Virus record (IMG/VR): IMGVR_UViG_3300031963_008876
Coordinates: 1-64,000 of that record
DNA from: a virus
DNA: 64,000 nucleotides
Reading direction: 5' to 3' (one strand)
The position numbers were made by a program, and so were the translations under genes. The notes beneath the pieces are model-generated. The model saw only the letters and a list, made by a program, of their open reading frames with translations. It made no database searches and was not told the origin of the DNA. Below are positions 26,601 to 37,700 of this stretch, one piece after another. How positions within the stretch are numbered: the first letter of the stretch is position 1; each line of letters begins with the position of its first letter.

Positions 26601-27563
26601 GATGTTTGCGCCAGCACCGTTAGTGTTGTTGGTCTGTCGAGTAACTGTTAAAGCATTAGCAGCTACGTTAGTCACTGCCATGACTTCATACACGTTGCCA
26701 GTGATTGTTTCAGCAATAACATAAGAACCATCCACAATACCTGACGCATTGGCCACGTTAACTGTGGTTGTTGCAGTGCTGGTAATATTGGCTACTGCAA
26801 TTGTGGTACCACCAGAAGTGGGTCTGCCAATCAATATCACGTTATCCAATGCAGTGAACCCAGTGGTACTGGCCAAAGTAAATGTTCTTTCTGCTGAACT
26901 GTTGACTGCGGTTGTGAGATAGTTGCTAGTAAATGGTGTGACATTACCTTGTGTTTGACTGATGATCAACGCATAGTCATTGGCTACCCATTGGGCAGTG
27001 CCAGGATTTTGCAATTTGAGACTGGTATCAACGTTGGATGTAATAACATCATCGCCGGCTATCAAACTAATATAACCATTGGTATTGATTGTTAAATCAC
27101 CTCCAATGTCTTCAAAAAACCCAGGAATGTTGTTGTTGGTTGAAACGTTTTGCCACTTGGTGTTTTGCAAACCATATTCAAAGTCAGCGTCAATCAAGGC
27201 TTCTGGATTTGAAATACGATTACGTCCAATTGCGTCTTCGCCAAACGCCCAAGGTTCAACTACTAAACTACGTTCTTCAACATAAACTGCTAATTTATCA
27301 GTGTTAACGTATGCACTGGTATCTAAATCCAAAGTGATAGTTGTTACACCAGCATAGGCTGTGGGGAATGTTGCAGTTGGGCCCGCTGCCCATGACACTG
27401 TACCACCCATGGTAGGATCGGCAAAGTTGTAGATAGCAACATTGTATGTTGTATCATAGATAGCCAGAATGTCAGCCAGGTTGTATCTGTCTGGCACCTT
27501 CACTGTGCCTAAACCAGCAGTTCCTGGGGTAAACGAATACTCGTATAATCTTTTTCTTGCCAT
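23610..27563 (-). CDS. Large virion structural protein (fibre/appendage)
   Basis: This 1317-residue protein begins MARKRLYEYSFTPGTAGLG. The segment 'RNRISNPEALIDADFEYGLQNTKWQN' near residue 115 is characteristic of large structural proteins in T4-like marine phages. The middle is Thr/Val/Gly rich with beta-repeat domains. Around residues 720-920 'RAGIFDDQNGLFWESDG', 'YGAGYVTWMVRGQDGRFIHAHRRPNNN' and 'MRSGNLPARYE' resemble the C-terminal module of the 528-residue protein at 1344-2930. The C-terminal end is a small beta domain. It is probably part of the tail fibre or baseplate; the exact place is unknown. Confidence 0.75.
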   Translation of the reverse strand: MARKRLYEYSFTPGTAGLGTVKVPDRYNLADILAIYDTTYNVAIYNFADPTMGGTVSWAAGPTATFPTAYAGVTTITLDLDTSAYVNTDKLAVYVEERSLVVEPWAFGEDAIGRNRISNPEALIDADFEYGLQNTKWQNVSTNNNIPGFFEDIGGDLTINTNGYISLIAGDDVITSNVDTSLKLQNPGTAQWVANDYALIISQTQGNVTPFTSNYLTTAVNSSAERTFTLASTTGFTALDNVILIGRPTSGGTTIAVANITSTATTTVNVANASGIVDGSYVIAETITGNVYEVMAVTNVAANALTVTRQTNNTNGAGANIIIGANIYPVSTLEIAQVQSVGNGTAINLNRGWYNTTAANAFATGTVMQKLSSNVEIVQHTVISTAVNGTQTISRGINNTTALTAAGAGSPMVRLTGIFYATGSNNLPQVGVNQSDTPIDVNEYVSNQNSASSNAEGIGLVYSANTNNFFYYPRRSLNLAPGYPINQFDSTIRQAFPYTGADLDVVSIVSDGGNPSTITVTTTYAHGMVPGTPILVSLSSGTNEAYAEGSFFIISVPSTTTFTYTAKTGAAVSGSLAGTINVRSNAVFLPRPFDGGVILGPGTPTRGASATRQTKKYFRYQSGKGILFSSGTMLKPTFDISALSADGTTVNSNITVTTDVEHGLNAGATVTISGITTSGYDASGYIVTSITSDVSFVVQAQGSLGSVAPELGQQPRLFITAWHGSSIRAGIFDDQNGLFWESDGISLNAVQRTSTFQTAGLVSVGVGSNLVTGDGNCRFQDQLNNGDVVVIKGMTHTVTSVIDNNAMTIVPTFRGVSNQTRVKMTLRNEIRVRQSDYNIDPIDGTGASGYTIDTNKMQMLAIEYSWYGAGYVTWMVRGQDGRFIHAHRRPNNNLNNEAYMRSGNLPARYEAINETATSSLDGGITDADTTISLRDATDYPAASVTYPVYVMIDSEIIKYSGKSGNDLTGCTRNATFTQWVEGASRSFTGGPAASHTDNTGVILISNTCTPLVNHWGSSVIMDGNFDGDEGYQFTYNRSNYGLPATIGAKQVAFAMRLAPSVSNGIIGDLGVRDLINRAQLTLIDLNVQVGAGRYLIEGILNPNNIDSANTSWQGLNNSGGGFQPSFSQFSVAPRFTSESTGGLTGAPFNTTGGMSRSGVKVTTSGQRVYANLAPTNISSSGTGANLTVTLTAAGTAYNTTTTQISVQVAGTGYAVGDTIKILGNALGGSTTANDLTLTIQAITADINGGERLFAIPVSSTNQGVLNLSSVKQIGTSAVPGTGTFPNGPEVLAVQITALSTQSTPVGEIQLSFQESQA

Positions 27564-27566
27564 CTT

Positions 27567-27959
27567 TTAAACTCCAAATATAATTTGTCCGGCAGTTAGT
27601 CTAGCTTGTGTACTAGCACTGAACTTGTCATAACTCACAGCACCTGTGGCTATTTTACTGTTGATAACAGTGGCATCGCTGGGTGTGCCTGTATATAGTG
27701 TGTCGCCAAACAACAACGCAAAGAACGGTGTGTTGTTTACAGGTGCTACAGAAAAACTTATGGTAGAAGCTGTTACGCTGAAATCTACACCAGGATTTAA
27801 TGGAATGTTGTTTAGCACTACCAACATTGCATACGCAGTTGGTGGTGTAAAACTCACACCACCCACAGTGATGTTGAATGTCTGCGTGGATCCATTAAAA
27901 GTCAACGCATCCATTTTACGGTATTGTCCCAATACAGGTGAATAACCTACATAAGCCAT
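27567..27959 (-). CDS. Short fibre-associated protein
   Basis: This 130-residue protein starts MAYVGYSPVLGQYRKMDAL, followed by 'GSTQTFNITVGG' and 'AYAMLVVLNNIPLNPGVDFSVTASTISFSVAPV', a small beta domain found as a stand-alone protein or N-terminal part in phage fibres. The end 'ATGAVSYDKFSASTQARLTAG' is a helical linker. Its start shares one base with the stop of the upstream 1138-residue fibre, so they are made together. A connector or chaperone-like fibre subunit is likely. Confidence 0.65.
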   Translation of the reverse strand: MAYVGYSPVLGQYRKMDALTFNGSTQTFNITVGGVSFTPPTAYAMLVVLNNIPLNPGVDFSVTASTISFSVAPVNNTPFFALLFGDTLYTGTPSDATVINSKIATGAVSYDKFSASTQARLTAGQIIFGV

Positions 27960-30900
27960 TATAATCTTCCTACAACAATTTCAATCGTACCTTGATCGCC
28001 ATCAAAGTCTTGCAATGCTTTGCCTATCACTGTGCCCATTGCAGGAGTAGCACAGGCCTGCGCACGACCGTTGATTGCTGACACCATCATGTCGCCTTTC
28101 TTCACAGGTCCAATCACTTGCGCTGGAACTCGTCCAGTTAGTGCCACTGCCACAATGTGTTCAGCTTCCATCACACTGTTCATCAAGTGTGCAGGATTGG
28201 TAGAAACCACACCAGCCACTTTGGGGTCACTGACCTTGTTTGCCATTGTGACTTCGTTGTCACCGCCAAACACCAACACAGTGCCTGGTGCATACACGGC
28301 ATCGGCAGAATAATTTTCTGCCAAGTCAGCGTATTGTGCTGTGGTTGCTTTCAAGAAACCAGTGTTGAAATACACTGTTGAACTACCAATGTTACCAACG
28401 CCGTTGCCGTTGCCATTGATAATGTTGCCGCCAGTAATTGATCCTGTGCCAACTGTTAATCCAGCAAATGTTGGAGTTGCACCTGTTGCTACTGACTGTC
28501 CAATACTAATTGTAACAGCACCTGTTGCTCCACTTACGCCAACACCTGTGCCAGCCACAGCTGATGTAACACCAGTGTTGGTAATTGAAACTGCACCAGT
28601 AGCATTGGTATTGGTGCTTAATCCACTGCTGGTGGTGATGTTTGTAACACCTGAGTGAGTGTGGTCTGCTCGGGCAAAAGTTGTACCTGTTCCAACTGCG
28701 GCTGACCCAACTGCACCTGGTGAAGTTGAGCTGGCTTGACCAATAACAAATGCAGTAGTTGCCACTTGTGTAGTATTGGTATTTTGAGCTGCGGTTGGTG
28801 CTGCCAAGTTACCAGCAGTTGAAATATTGCCGCCTGTGATGTTGCCAACTGCACTCAATGCAAGCGTGGCATTGACGTTAGCGCCTGTGATATTGCCTGT
28901 GGTTGCTACAGCACTGATAATGTTACCGCTCAAACTCAACTGAGCTGCCAACACAGTGCCAGCTGCTGAAATGTTAGCTGCTGCCAACACGTTGGCTGTG
29001 GCACTAACAATTGATCCTTGCACTAGTGTGGTGCCTAAAATATTACCGCCAGCAATGTTGCCAGCTGATGTTATGTTACCAGTTGATGTAATAATTCCAG
29101 CAGTAACTAAATTACCGCCTGTGACGTTGCCTGTTGCACTCACACCACCTGAACCTGCTGTGACTGCTGTGGTTGCAGTGACATTGCCACCAACCACGTT
29201 GCCTGTGGCACTAACAGCACCACCTGCAGATATAGCACCACCTGTGATAATGTTGCCGCCTGTGATATTACCTGTGGCACTGGCAATTCCACCAGTAAGT
29301 ACGTTTCCACCTGTGATGTTACCAGTGGCACTGACTGAAGTACTTTGAACCAATGTGGTTGCAATTACGTTTCCGCCAACCACATTACCTGTAGATGAAA
29401 CTATTCCACCAGTATTGATGTTACCACCAATCACATTACCCACAATTGACAATATACCTGTGCTACTTAAACTTCCAACCAGTGTTGTGCCGCCGTACCA
29501 TTTGAAAAATTGCGAACCGTCATTGCCTGGCACGCTGTTCCATAGCGTACTGATGTCAATACCAATGGCATAATCTGCATTGGTTGCACCCACCGAAGGG
29601 AATAATGTAATTTTAGTACCAGCACTTCTTGTGGTATATGCCGGAGCATCGGTACCGTTTGTGTTGAAATCAATTCGATTGTTACCAGCACCATTCAAGA
29701 AAATTTGGCCTGCATTAGCCGCTGAGCTGCCAAGTTTAGATGATATTATCTGACCAGCTGTGGTTATGTTACCACCAATTACGTTAGCAGTGGCGCTAAC
29801 TACACCACCAGTTGTGATGTTGCCGCCTGCTATGTTTGCAGAAGATGTTACGCCACCGTCACCAGTGATTGTTCCCACCGCTGATATTGTGCCACCAGCA
29901 GTGATATCTGTAGTTGCCGCAACTGTTGTGCCAGCACTAACACCATTTGCTGCACTAAAACTGTCTCCGTATACAACACCAGCTGCCGAAACTGATCCAG
30001 CTGTGGTTACGTTACCACCAATGACGTTACCACCAGCGCTGGCTTGACCAGCTGTGCGCAAGTTACCACCTGTGACATTGCCAGTGGCCAATACCAAACC
30101 GCCAGTGTTGACGTTTGCACCAGTAATGTTACCTGCGGCGCTGAACATGCCGCCTGTTAAAATGTTACCAGCAGATATGTTAGCTGCTGAAGTTATGTTG
30201 CCTGTGCCAGTTACTTCGCCAGCTGTGGTTATGTTACCACCTGTGACGTTGCCAGTTACCAAAAGTGTAGTTGATCCACTTATGGCACCAGTTACAACAA
30301 GGCCGCCTGACCAAACTGTGGCAATTGTTACTCCATTAACGTTGTTAACAATATTACCAGCTGCTGATGGAATAATAACTCGACTGGTACCATTGAAAAT
30401 TTGACTGGTCTCAGTTGTAATACCACTCAGCAATGCACCGTTGCCCAAAATATATGTTCCACTAACGTTGCCTGTAGCACTCAAATTGGCCAGAATCAAA
30501 TCATTGTATGTGAAACTGGCATTGGCTGTGTCAACAACTGTGGTTGGTTTGACGATTAGATTACCAAAGAGTTTGTATTTGGCATCTGTGATGTCACGGA
30601 AATATCCAGAATAACGTGTGTTGACGCCATCAAAGTATTCAGTGATCACACCAGAATCGAATGTGTCACCCGGATTGGCATTGGCCAAGAAGATAAACGG
30701 ATCGTTTACCTCTAAACTGTCTGTGCCTGTTGTGGTAAATGTTCCATTAACTGTAAAATCGCCCACACAGGTAATGTCGCCGCCAATATTTAAGTTACCA
30801 ACAATGCCTGCACCACCTGCCACAGTTAATGCGCCAGTGGTTACATTGCCACTGTTAGTAGCATTGGTAATGGTCACTGCTCCGCTGGTGTTGATATTAC

Positions 30901-31375
30901 CAGTAACGCCAACTCCACCTGTTACTGTCAACGCACCTGTTACATTGCTGGTTGATTCAACATTACTACTGAAAGTGGCACGATTGCCACCTGCCACAGT
31001 CATGACCATTGTGGTAGCATTTGGCCAATATATACCAGTGTTGTTGGCTGCTACTGAGTACACACTAGGTGCGCCAACTGTGCCAGCGCCAAATGCGTTG
31101 GCTGTGAGATTTAAAGAGTTAAGTGCGCCTGCACGATAGGTAACCGTGATGTTGTTGGTACCACTAGGAGGTGGTGTTTGAAACAACAAACTTACATTTT
31201 CGGCTTCGTAGTCAGTGAATGGACGTTGTAGAGTTTGGTCAATCATCACGTCCAAGTCAGACGCTGATGCAACGGCTCGACCCAAAGTGAACTGATATGC
31301 TACCGCATTGCCACTAAAGGTCTGTGTGCTGGTGTTCAGCAGTTGTTGTTGCGGATTTAGGCCAACGTAACTCAT
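27959..31375 (-). CDS. Tail fibre with Gly-Asn repeats and C-terminal trimer-like domain
   Basis: This 1138-residue fibre begins MSYVGLNPQQQLLNTSTQTFSG, an attachment-type domain. Residues about 130-200 and 330-900 are repeats of the 'SATGNITGGN' kind. A globular insert near 230-290 ('DPFIFLANANPGDTFDSGVITEYFDG', 'RYSGYFRD') breaks the repeat. The last 120 residues ('YADLAENYSADAVYAPGTVLVFGG', 'VAGVVSTNPAHLMN', 'VALTGRVPAQVIGPVKKGD') are a fibre-tip domain seen in many phages. It likely binds the host surface. Coupled at both ends to neighbours by one-base overlaps. Confidence 0.8.
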   Translation of the reverse strand: MSYVGLNPQQQLLNTSTQTFSGNAVAYQFTLGRAVASASDLDVMIDQTLQRPFTDYEAENVSLLFQTPPPSGTNNITVTYRAGALNSLNLTANAFGAGTVGAPSVYSVAANNTGIYWPNATTMVMTVAGGNRATFSSNVESTSNVTGALTVTGGVGVTGNINTSGAVTITNATNSGNVTTGALTVAGGAGIVGNLNIGGDITCVGDFTVNGTFTTTGTDSLEVNDPFIFLANANPGDTFDSGVITEYFDGVNTRYSGYFRDITDAKYKLFGNLIVKPTTVVDTANASFTYNDLILANLSATGNVSGTYILGNGALLSGITTETSQIFNGTSRVIIPSAAGNIVNNVNGVTIATVWSGGLVVTGAISGSTTLLVTGNVTGGNITTAGEVTGTGNITSAANISAGNILTGGMFSAAGNITGANVNTGGLVLATGNVTGGNLRTAGQASAGGNVIGGNVTTAGSVSAAGVVYGDSFSAANGVSAGTTVAATTDITAGGTISAVGTITGDGGVTSSANIAGGNITTGGVVSATANVIGGNITTAGQIISSKLGSSAANAGQIFLNGAGNNRIDFNTNGTDAPAYTTRSAGTKITLFPSVGATNADYAIGIDISTLWNSVPGNDGSQFFKWYGGTTLVGSLSSTGILSIVGNVIGGNINTGGIVSSTGNVVGGNVIATTLVQSTSVSATGNITGGNVLTGGIASATGNITGGNIITGGAISAGGAVSATGNVVGGNVTATTAVTAGSGGVSATGNVTGGNLVTAGIITSTGNITSAGNIAGGNILGTTLVQGSIVSATANVLAAANISAAGTVLAAQLSLSGNIISAVATTGNITGANVNATLALSAVGNITGGNISTAGNLAAPTAAQNTNTTQVATTAFVIGQASSTSPGAVGSAAVGTGTTFARADHTHSGVTNITTSSGLSTNTNATGAVSITNTGVTSAVAGTGVGVSGATGAVTISIGQSVATGATPTFAGLTVGTGSITGGNIINGNGNGVGNIGSSTVYFNTGFLKATTAQYADLAENYSADAVYAPGTVLVFGGDNEVTMANKVSDPKVAGVVSTNPAHLMNSVMEAEHIVAVALTGRVPAQVIGPVKKGDMMVSAINGRAQACATPAMGTVIGKALQDFDGDQGTIEIVVGRL

Positions 31376-31710
31376 TATGTGATTTCCATTATGCTCATTA
31401 CTGCATCAATACTGGTAGCTGCGCTACTTTGAACTTGCAATTGATCTCCTGTGACCAACACAATCTTTTGATCGCCGCCTCCTACAACCAAACTTGACCC
31501 TGCTGAAATAGGTGCATTTACTGCCAATCGAGTGGTTTGCGCTGCGTTATCTAAAATAATCACGTTGGCTGCAATTGCACTTGATGTGACATTGGTCAAA
31601 GAAAGTCCAACCACAACTGCGGTTGTATTTGCCGCAACTGTGTACGCACCAACTGAGGTAGCTGTGGTTCCAACAAGTCTGCTGAGTTTTCGTGTAAAAG
31701 TGTTTGCCAT
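31375..31710 (-). CDS. Small beta-rich fibre-associated protein
   Basis: This 111-residue protein has the alternating pattern 'VGAYTVAANTTAVVVGLSLTNVTSSAIAANVIIL' and 'ISAGSSLVVGGGDQKIVLVTGDQLQVQS', ending 'SIMEIT'. Small proteins of this type are common next to fibre genes and are thought to be tail accessory proteins. It lies between the two longest fibres, overlapping the lower one by one base. No enzyme motif. Confidence 0.65.
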   Translation of the reverse strand: MANTFTRKLSRLVGTTATSVGAYTVAANTTAVVVGLSLTNVTSSAIAANVIILDNAAQTTRLAVNAPISAGSSLVVGGGDQKIVLVTGDQLQVQSSAATSIDAVMSIMEIT

Positions 31711-31713
31711 TTT

Positions 31714-34700
31714 TTATCCTAATGCTATTGCCAATGCTGTTGCGTCTGCTATGGTTGCCGCCAACTGTCCAGCAATATTTATGTTACCTGTAGCTGAGAT
31801 ATTTCCACCTGAAATATTGCCTGTAGTGGTGATATTTGCAGTCATTGTGATTGCAGAAACCACGTTGCCACTCAAGCTCAATCCTGTGGCGTTGACATTG
31901 CCACCAGTTATATTGCCTGTTGCAGTTATTAATCCACCTGTGGTCAAGTTGCCACCAATCACGTTGCCAGTGATACTGACTGTGGTTCCTGTGTGATTTG
32001 TAGCTGCTATGTTTCCACTGGTTATGTTACCAGTTACTGTGGCTGTTCCTGCAGTGATAATATTGCCGCCTGTGATATTGCCAGTTACGGTAGCATATCC
32101 AGATGCTACTACGTTGGCACCAGTAGCAAGATTGCCAGTTGCTGACACTAAACCTGCTGTGGTTACATTGCCACCAATCACGTTACCAGTTGCGCTGACC
32201 GTTGCACCTTGTACCAATGCTACACTGATAACATTGCCGCCATTTACGTTGGCAGTTGCACTCAATGTGGTAGCCGAGATTACATTGGCACCAGTGATGT
32301 TACCACTTGCGCCTGCGGTAATAATGTTACCGCCAGTGATGTTACCTGTTGCACTTACTTGACCACCTGTGGTGATGTTTCCGCCCACAACGTTGGCAGC
32401 AGAAGTGATTGTACCTGTTGCAGTTATCAATCCACCTGTGACAATGTTACCGCCTGTGACGTTACCAATACCGCTAATTTGAGCACCACTCAAAACGTTG
32501 CCGCCACTGATGTTGCCAGTACCAGTCAAAATGTTACCAGCTACTGAAATTCTGCCGCCAACGTTGATGTCTGCTGCCACACCGTTTGTGGCAAATGTGC
32601 CAGTGATGCTGAGTGCATTGGTAGTTTTGTCAAACACCATGCCAGCAGTACCACCAACAATGCCGCCGTCATTAAACAACACTTGAGTATTACTGCCTGC
32701 TAGGGAGATATTACCTTGCAAGTTACCAATAAATGTGGTTGCTATGACATTTGCACCAGTGATGTTACCTGTTGCTGAAAGTTGACCAACTGTTCTGATG
32801 TTGCCGCCGTCAATATTGCCTGTAACACTGAGTGTGGTACCTGTATAATTTGTACCAGAAATATTTGCGCCTGTAATGGCACCAGTAGCACTAACTTGTC
32901 CGCCAGTATTGATATTGCCACCAATCACATTGCCCACTGCACTGAGAGTGGTACTTGATAATATGCTGCCACCTGCAATTGCATTGCCTGTTGAAATATT
33001 GCCGCCAGCAATGTTAGCTATAGCTGTGATGTTACCTGTTGCTACAATCAACCCAGCAGTTGAAATATTGCCACCAGCAATGTTGGCTGCGGCTGTGATA
33101 TTACCAGCTGCGCTAACAGCACCACCAGTTGTTAAGTTTCCACCTGCTACGTTAGCAGCAGAAGTGATAGTACCAGTAGCAGTGATCAATCCACCAGTAA
33201 CAATATTACCGCCAGTTACATTACCTTGCGCACTTACTGTGCCGCCTGCTGTGACATTGGTTGTTGCACTAACAATACTGCCGTTGACATTGCCACCAGT
33301 TACATTACCTGTTGCACTTACTTCACCAGCTGTTGTGATATTGCCGCCAGTGACATTACCAGTTGCTGTTACCAAACCAACTGTGCGTAAATTGCCACCA
33401 GTTACGTTGCCAGTGATTGCAGCCAAACCACCAGTGACCAAATTGCCACCTGACACATTGGCTGTGGCTGTTACTCCACCGCTAACTGTTAAGTTGCCGC
33501 CATCAATGTTGCCTGTAGCACTAAGTCCAGCACCTTGTACCAAAGTGGTAGCAACCACATTACCACCTGCAACGTTGGCAGTAGAAACAATGTTGCCTGT
33601 GGCTGTGATCAATCCACCTGTGACAATGTTGCCACCAATCACGTTGCCAGTAGCTGATATTGCTGTTGTGGCAGAAATCAATGCACCTTGCAGATTACCA
33701 CCAAAAATGTTGCCTGTGGCTGTGATTGTGCCACCTGTCAGCAAGTTGCCACCGTCAATGTTGCCTGTGGCTGAAACTAACCCTGCTGTGCGTAGATTTC
33801 CACTATCAACGTTACCAGTTACACTCAAGCTAGGTAAAGTACCAATTGCAGTGGCAACCACGCCAGTTAACAAACTACCATTACCAGCATAGTAGCCGGC
33901 ACTGATGTTGCCTGTGGTTGTGACGTTAGAAGTAGAGTTCAATGCACTCTGAACATTACCACTCAAACTCAATCCTGCGGCATTCAAATTACCGCCTGTG
34001 ATGTTGCCAGTTGCCAGGATCAAACCTGCAGTTGATACATTTCCACCAACTACGTTGCCTGTGGCTGACAAAATACCACCAGTGATGTTGCCACCAGTGA
34101 TGTTGCCAGTTGCACTTACTATGCCCGCTGTGGTTAAATTTCCAGTGGCTGTGTTAGCAGTTACATTCAGTCCAGATGCACTGATTGTTCCTGTGGTGTC
34201 AATATTTCCGCCGGTGATATTGCCAGTTGCTACAATCAAACCAGTTGCACTAATTGCTCCGCCAGTAAGAATATTACCACCAGTGATATTGGCTGTTGCG
34301 CTAACTGTGGTTGCTGTTAAGATACCAGTACCAACATTGCCACCAGTGATGTTGCCTGTGGCACTAACTTGTCCAACAGTTCTAACATTACCACCTGTGA
34401 CATTGCCTGCGGCACTGATCAATCCTGCTGTGGTCACGTTGCCGGCTGCTATGGTAGCAGTAGAAGTTACAGATGCTGCTGCCAATGCACCAACCACAAA
34501 TGTACCGTAGCTGTTGACTGTGACAATTTCGTTAGCAATGCTTACGTTGCTGGCTGCAATCAAATTGCCTGTGGAGTTTTGATAACCAATAAACGCTGAA
34601 TTCTCAGCAGTGGTATAATACCACATTTGTTCGCCACGATCTTTGTTATCGTTGACTGTAAGAGGTGTGTTGTTGGCACCACGGCCTAATCCAATAATTG

Positions 34701-37700
34701 GATCTTGAACATTTAAGTCTGTGATGTTAATGTAGATAACATTGCCATCAACAGTCAAGTCACCACCCACAACTGCATTACCAGTGATGTTAAGTGTGGC
34801 GCCGTTGACTGTTCCAACTGTGATTAAATTACCGCCAATGACGTTGGCTGCGGCACTGATCAATCCACCTGTGACCAAATTGCCACCAGTTACATTGCCT
34901 GTAGCAGTTACTATACCACCTGTGAGCAAATTGCCACCTGTGATATTGGCCAGTGCACTGATGTTACCACCGGTGATGCCTGGTCCAACTATGATATTTT
35001 CAGCAATAACAGTGTTTGTGCTAGTGATATTTCCAGCTGTTCCAATATTGCCGCCAGTGATATTACCAGTTGCTGAAACTGTATTAGTAGACAACAACAC
35101 ACCCGAAACTGCAATATTGCCGCCGGTGATGTTACCAGTGCCTGTTACTATACCAGTGCCAAAATATACATTACCATTGAACGCCGCGCCATTAACATTG
35201 CCGCCTGTGCTGATTTGAGTACCAACTCCGCCGCCCAATATGTTACCGCCGGTGATGTTGCCAGTTGCAGAAATCAATCCAGCAGTGGTAATATTGCCGC
35301 CAGTGACATTGGCAGTTGCAATGATATTACTACCGCTTAATATATTACCTGTGGCACTTATGATGCTACCAGCAACAATGTTGCCAGTACCTGGGCCATT
35401 AGTAACTGTTAAATTACCAACTTGTGCATCACCATTACCAAGTAATTTGAATGTGCCAAACAAAATGTTGCCACCGGTGATGTTGCCCACGGCACTAACT
35501 TGTTCCAATGCATTCAAGTTGCCAGTTACAGTATTGCCAGTTACACTCACACTTGGCAGTGTACCAATGCTGGTGGCCACAACGCCAGTTAACAGAGCAC
35601 CATTGCCTAACACGTATCCACCGCTGATGTTGGCAGTGGTTGTGATATTTGCCGCGCTGGTCAATGCACTTACAACATTGCCACTTAGACTCAAGCCGGT
35701 AGCATTCAAATTGCCGCCAGTGATGTTGCCAGTTGCAGAAATCAATCCAGCAGTTAATAAATTACCACCAGTTACGTTACCTGTAATATTGGCTGTAGTA
35801 GAAACTACCAATGCAGCTATGTTACCAGTTCCAATAGTTACCAAATTGCCACCGGTTACATTACCAGTAGCACTGATCAGTCCAGTTACAAACGCACCAG
35901 TATTGGCAAACACTGCCACATTGGCAATACCACCAACAGAAATGTTGGCGTTACCACCAGTGACACCAATATTGGCTTCTGTAGTACCGTTAGCAATCTT
36001 TGTAGGAGTACCGGCTGCAATGCCTGACAGCAATGCACCGTTACCCAAAATGTAATTACCAGCTACGTTACCTGATGCGCTGACATTGCCAACTGTGGTC
36101 AAATTGCCACCGCTGACATTGCCTGTTGCAACAACAACACCAGTTGCACTCAATGTTGTTGCTGTGATAACGTTGGCACCAGTAATGTTGCCGCCAGCGC
36201 CTGTGGTAACAATGTTGCCACCTGTGACGTTACCAGTTGCAGAAACTACGCCAGCAGTCAACAAATTGCCACCAGTTACGTTACCAGTTACAATTGCAGT
36301 GCCGCTTGTGACTATGCTTGCTACGTTGGCCGTACCAGCTGTTACCAAATTACCACCAGTTACGTTGGCAGTTACTGATACTGTGGTACCTGTGTGAGTG
36401 GTTGCGTTGACATTGGCGCCACCTAAGATATTGCCACCAGTGATGTTGCCAGTTACCGAGACTGTAGTACCTGTGTGAGTGGTTGCATTAACGTTAGCAC
36501 CACCTAAGATATTGCCACCAGTGATGTTGCCAGTAGCACTTACTTGTCCTGCTGTGGTTAGATTGCCACCAGTCACGTTGGCAGTTACTGATACTGTAGT
36601 ACCTGTGTGGGTAGTTGCGTTGACATTAGCACCACCTAAAATATTACCACCAGTGATGTTGCCAACAGCACTAAATGCGCCAGACGCTGTGACTATACCT
36701 GTACCATTTGGTGCCAACGCAATGTTGCCGTTGCTACCTGTAATAATTGTTAAAGCACCAGTGTCTACAATATTGCCAGCAATATTCAAGTTACCACCAG
36801 TAATGTTACCAGTAGCACTTATTTGACCTGCTGTAGTTAGATTGCCACCTGACACGTTGGCAGTTACACTGACTGTGGTACCTGTGTGAGTTGTGGCGTT
36901 AACGTTAGCGCCACCCATGATGTTGCCACCAGTTACATTGCCTGTAGCACTTACTTCGCCAGCTGTGGTCAAATTACCACCTGACACGTTGGCTGTAGCA
37001 ACAACTTGTCCTGCTGTGGTCAAATTACCACCTGACACATTGCCTGTAGCACTGATCAAGCCAGTAACATATTCGCCAGTTGCAGCATATACCGCCACAT
37101 TGGCAGTTCCGCCAACCCCAACTGCTACGTTGCCACCTGAGCTTACAATAGAAACATTTGATGTTCCGCTGACAATTTGTGTGGGTGTACCTGTTGCAAC
37201 GCCTGTCAACAATGCACCATTACCAACAAAGTAATTGCCAGTCACGTTGCCTGTGGCACTGACTTGACCAACTGTGGTCACGTTGCCAGCTATCACATTT
37301 CCTTGTGCAGATACAACTCCCAACACAGTCATTGTGTTGGAGTCTGTGTTATATGTAAATCCTGCTACTGCGCCAGCATTGCCATTGGCGTTGTAAAGCA
37401 CTTGTGTGTTTGAACCAGGAACAGTTAAGTTACCAGTAATGTTGCCGGCAAAGTTACCCACAAAGTAACCTGTAGTGATAATATTACCTGCGGCACTTAC
37501 TGTACCTTGAGTGCGTATGTTTGCGCCGTCAATGTTGCCTGTAGCAGTGATCAATCCTGCTGTGGTCAAGTTTCCACCAGTTACGTTGGCAGTTACTGAT
37601 ACTGTAGTACCTGTGTGAGTGGTTGCATTAACATTAGCACCACCTAAGATATTACCACCGGTGATGTTACCAGTTGCACTAATCAGACCACCTGTGGTCA

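Noticed and set aside
32876-33892. Long plus-strand frames rich in LPPVTLPVA repeats opposite the giant fibre (also near 35240-36055 and 29000-31100)
   Set aside because: They are the antisense reading of the Gly-Asn repeat codons and lack ribosome sites; the minus-strand frame is continuous for 8.3 kb with fibre domains.
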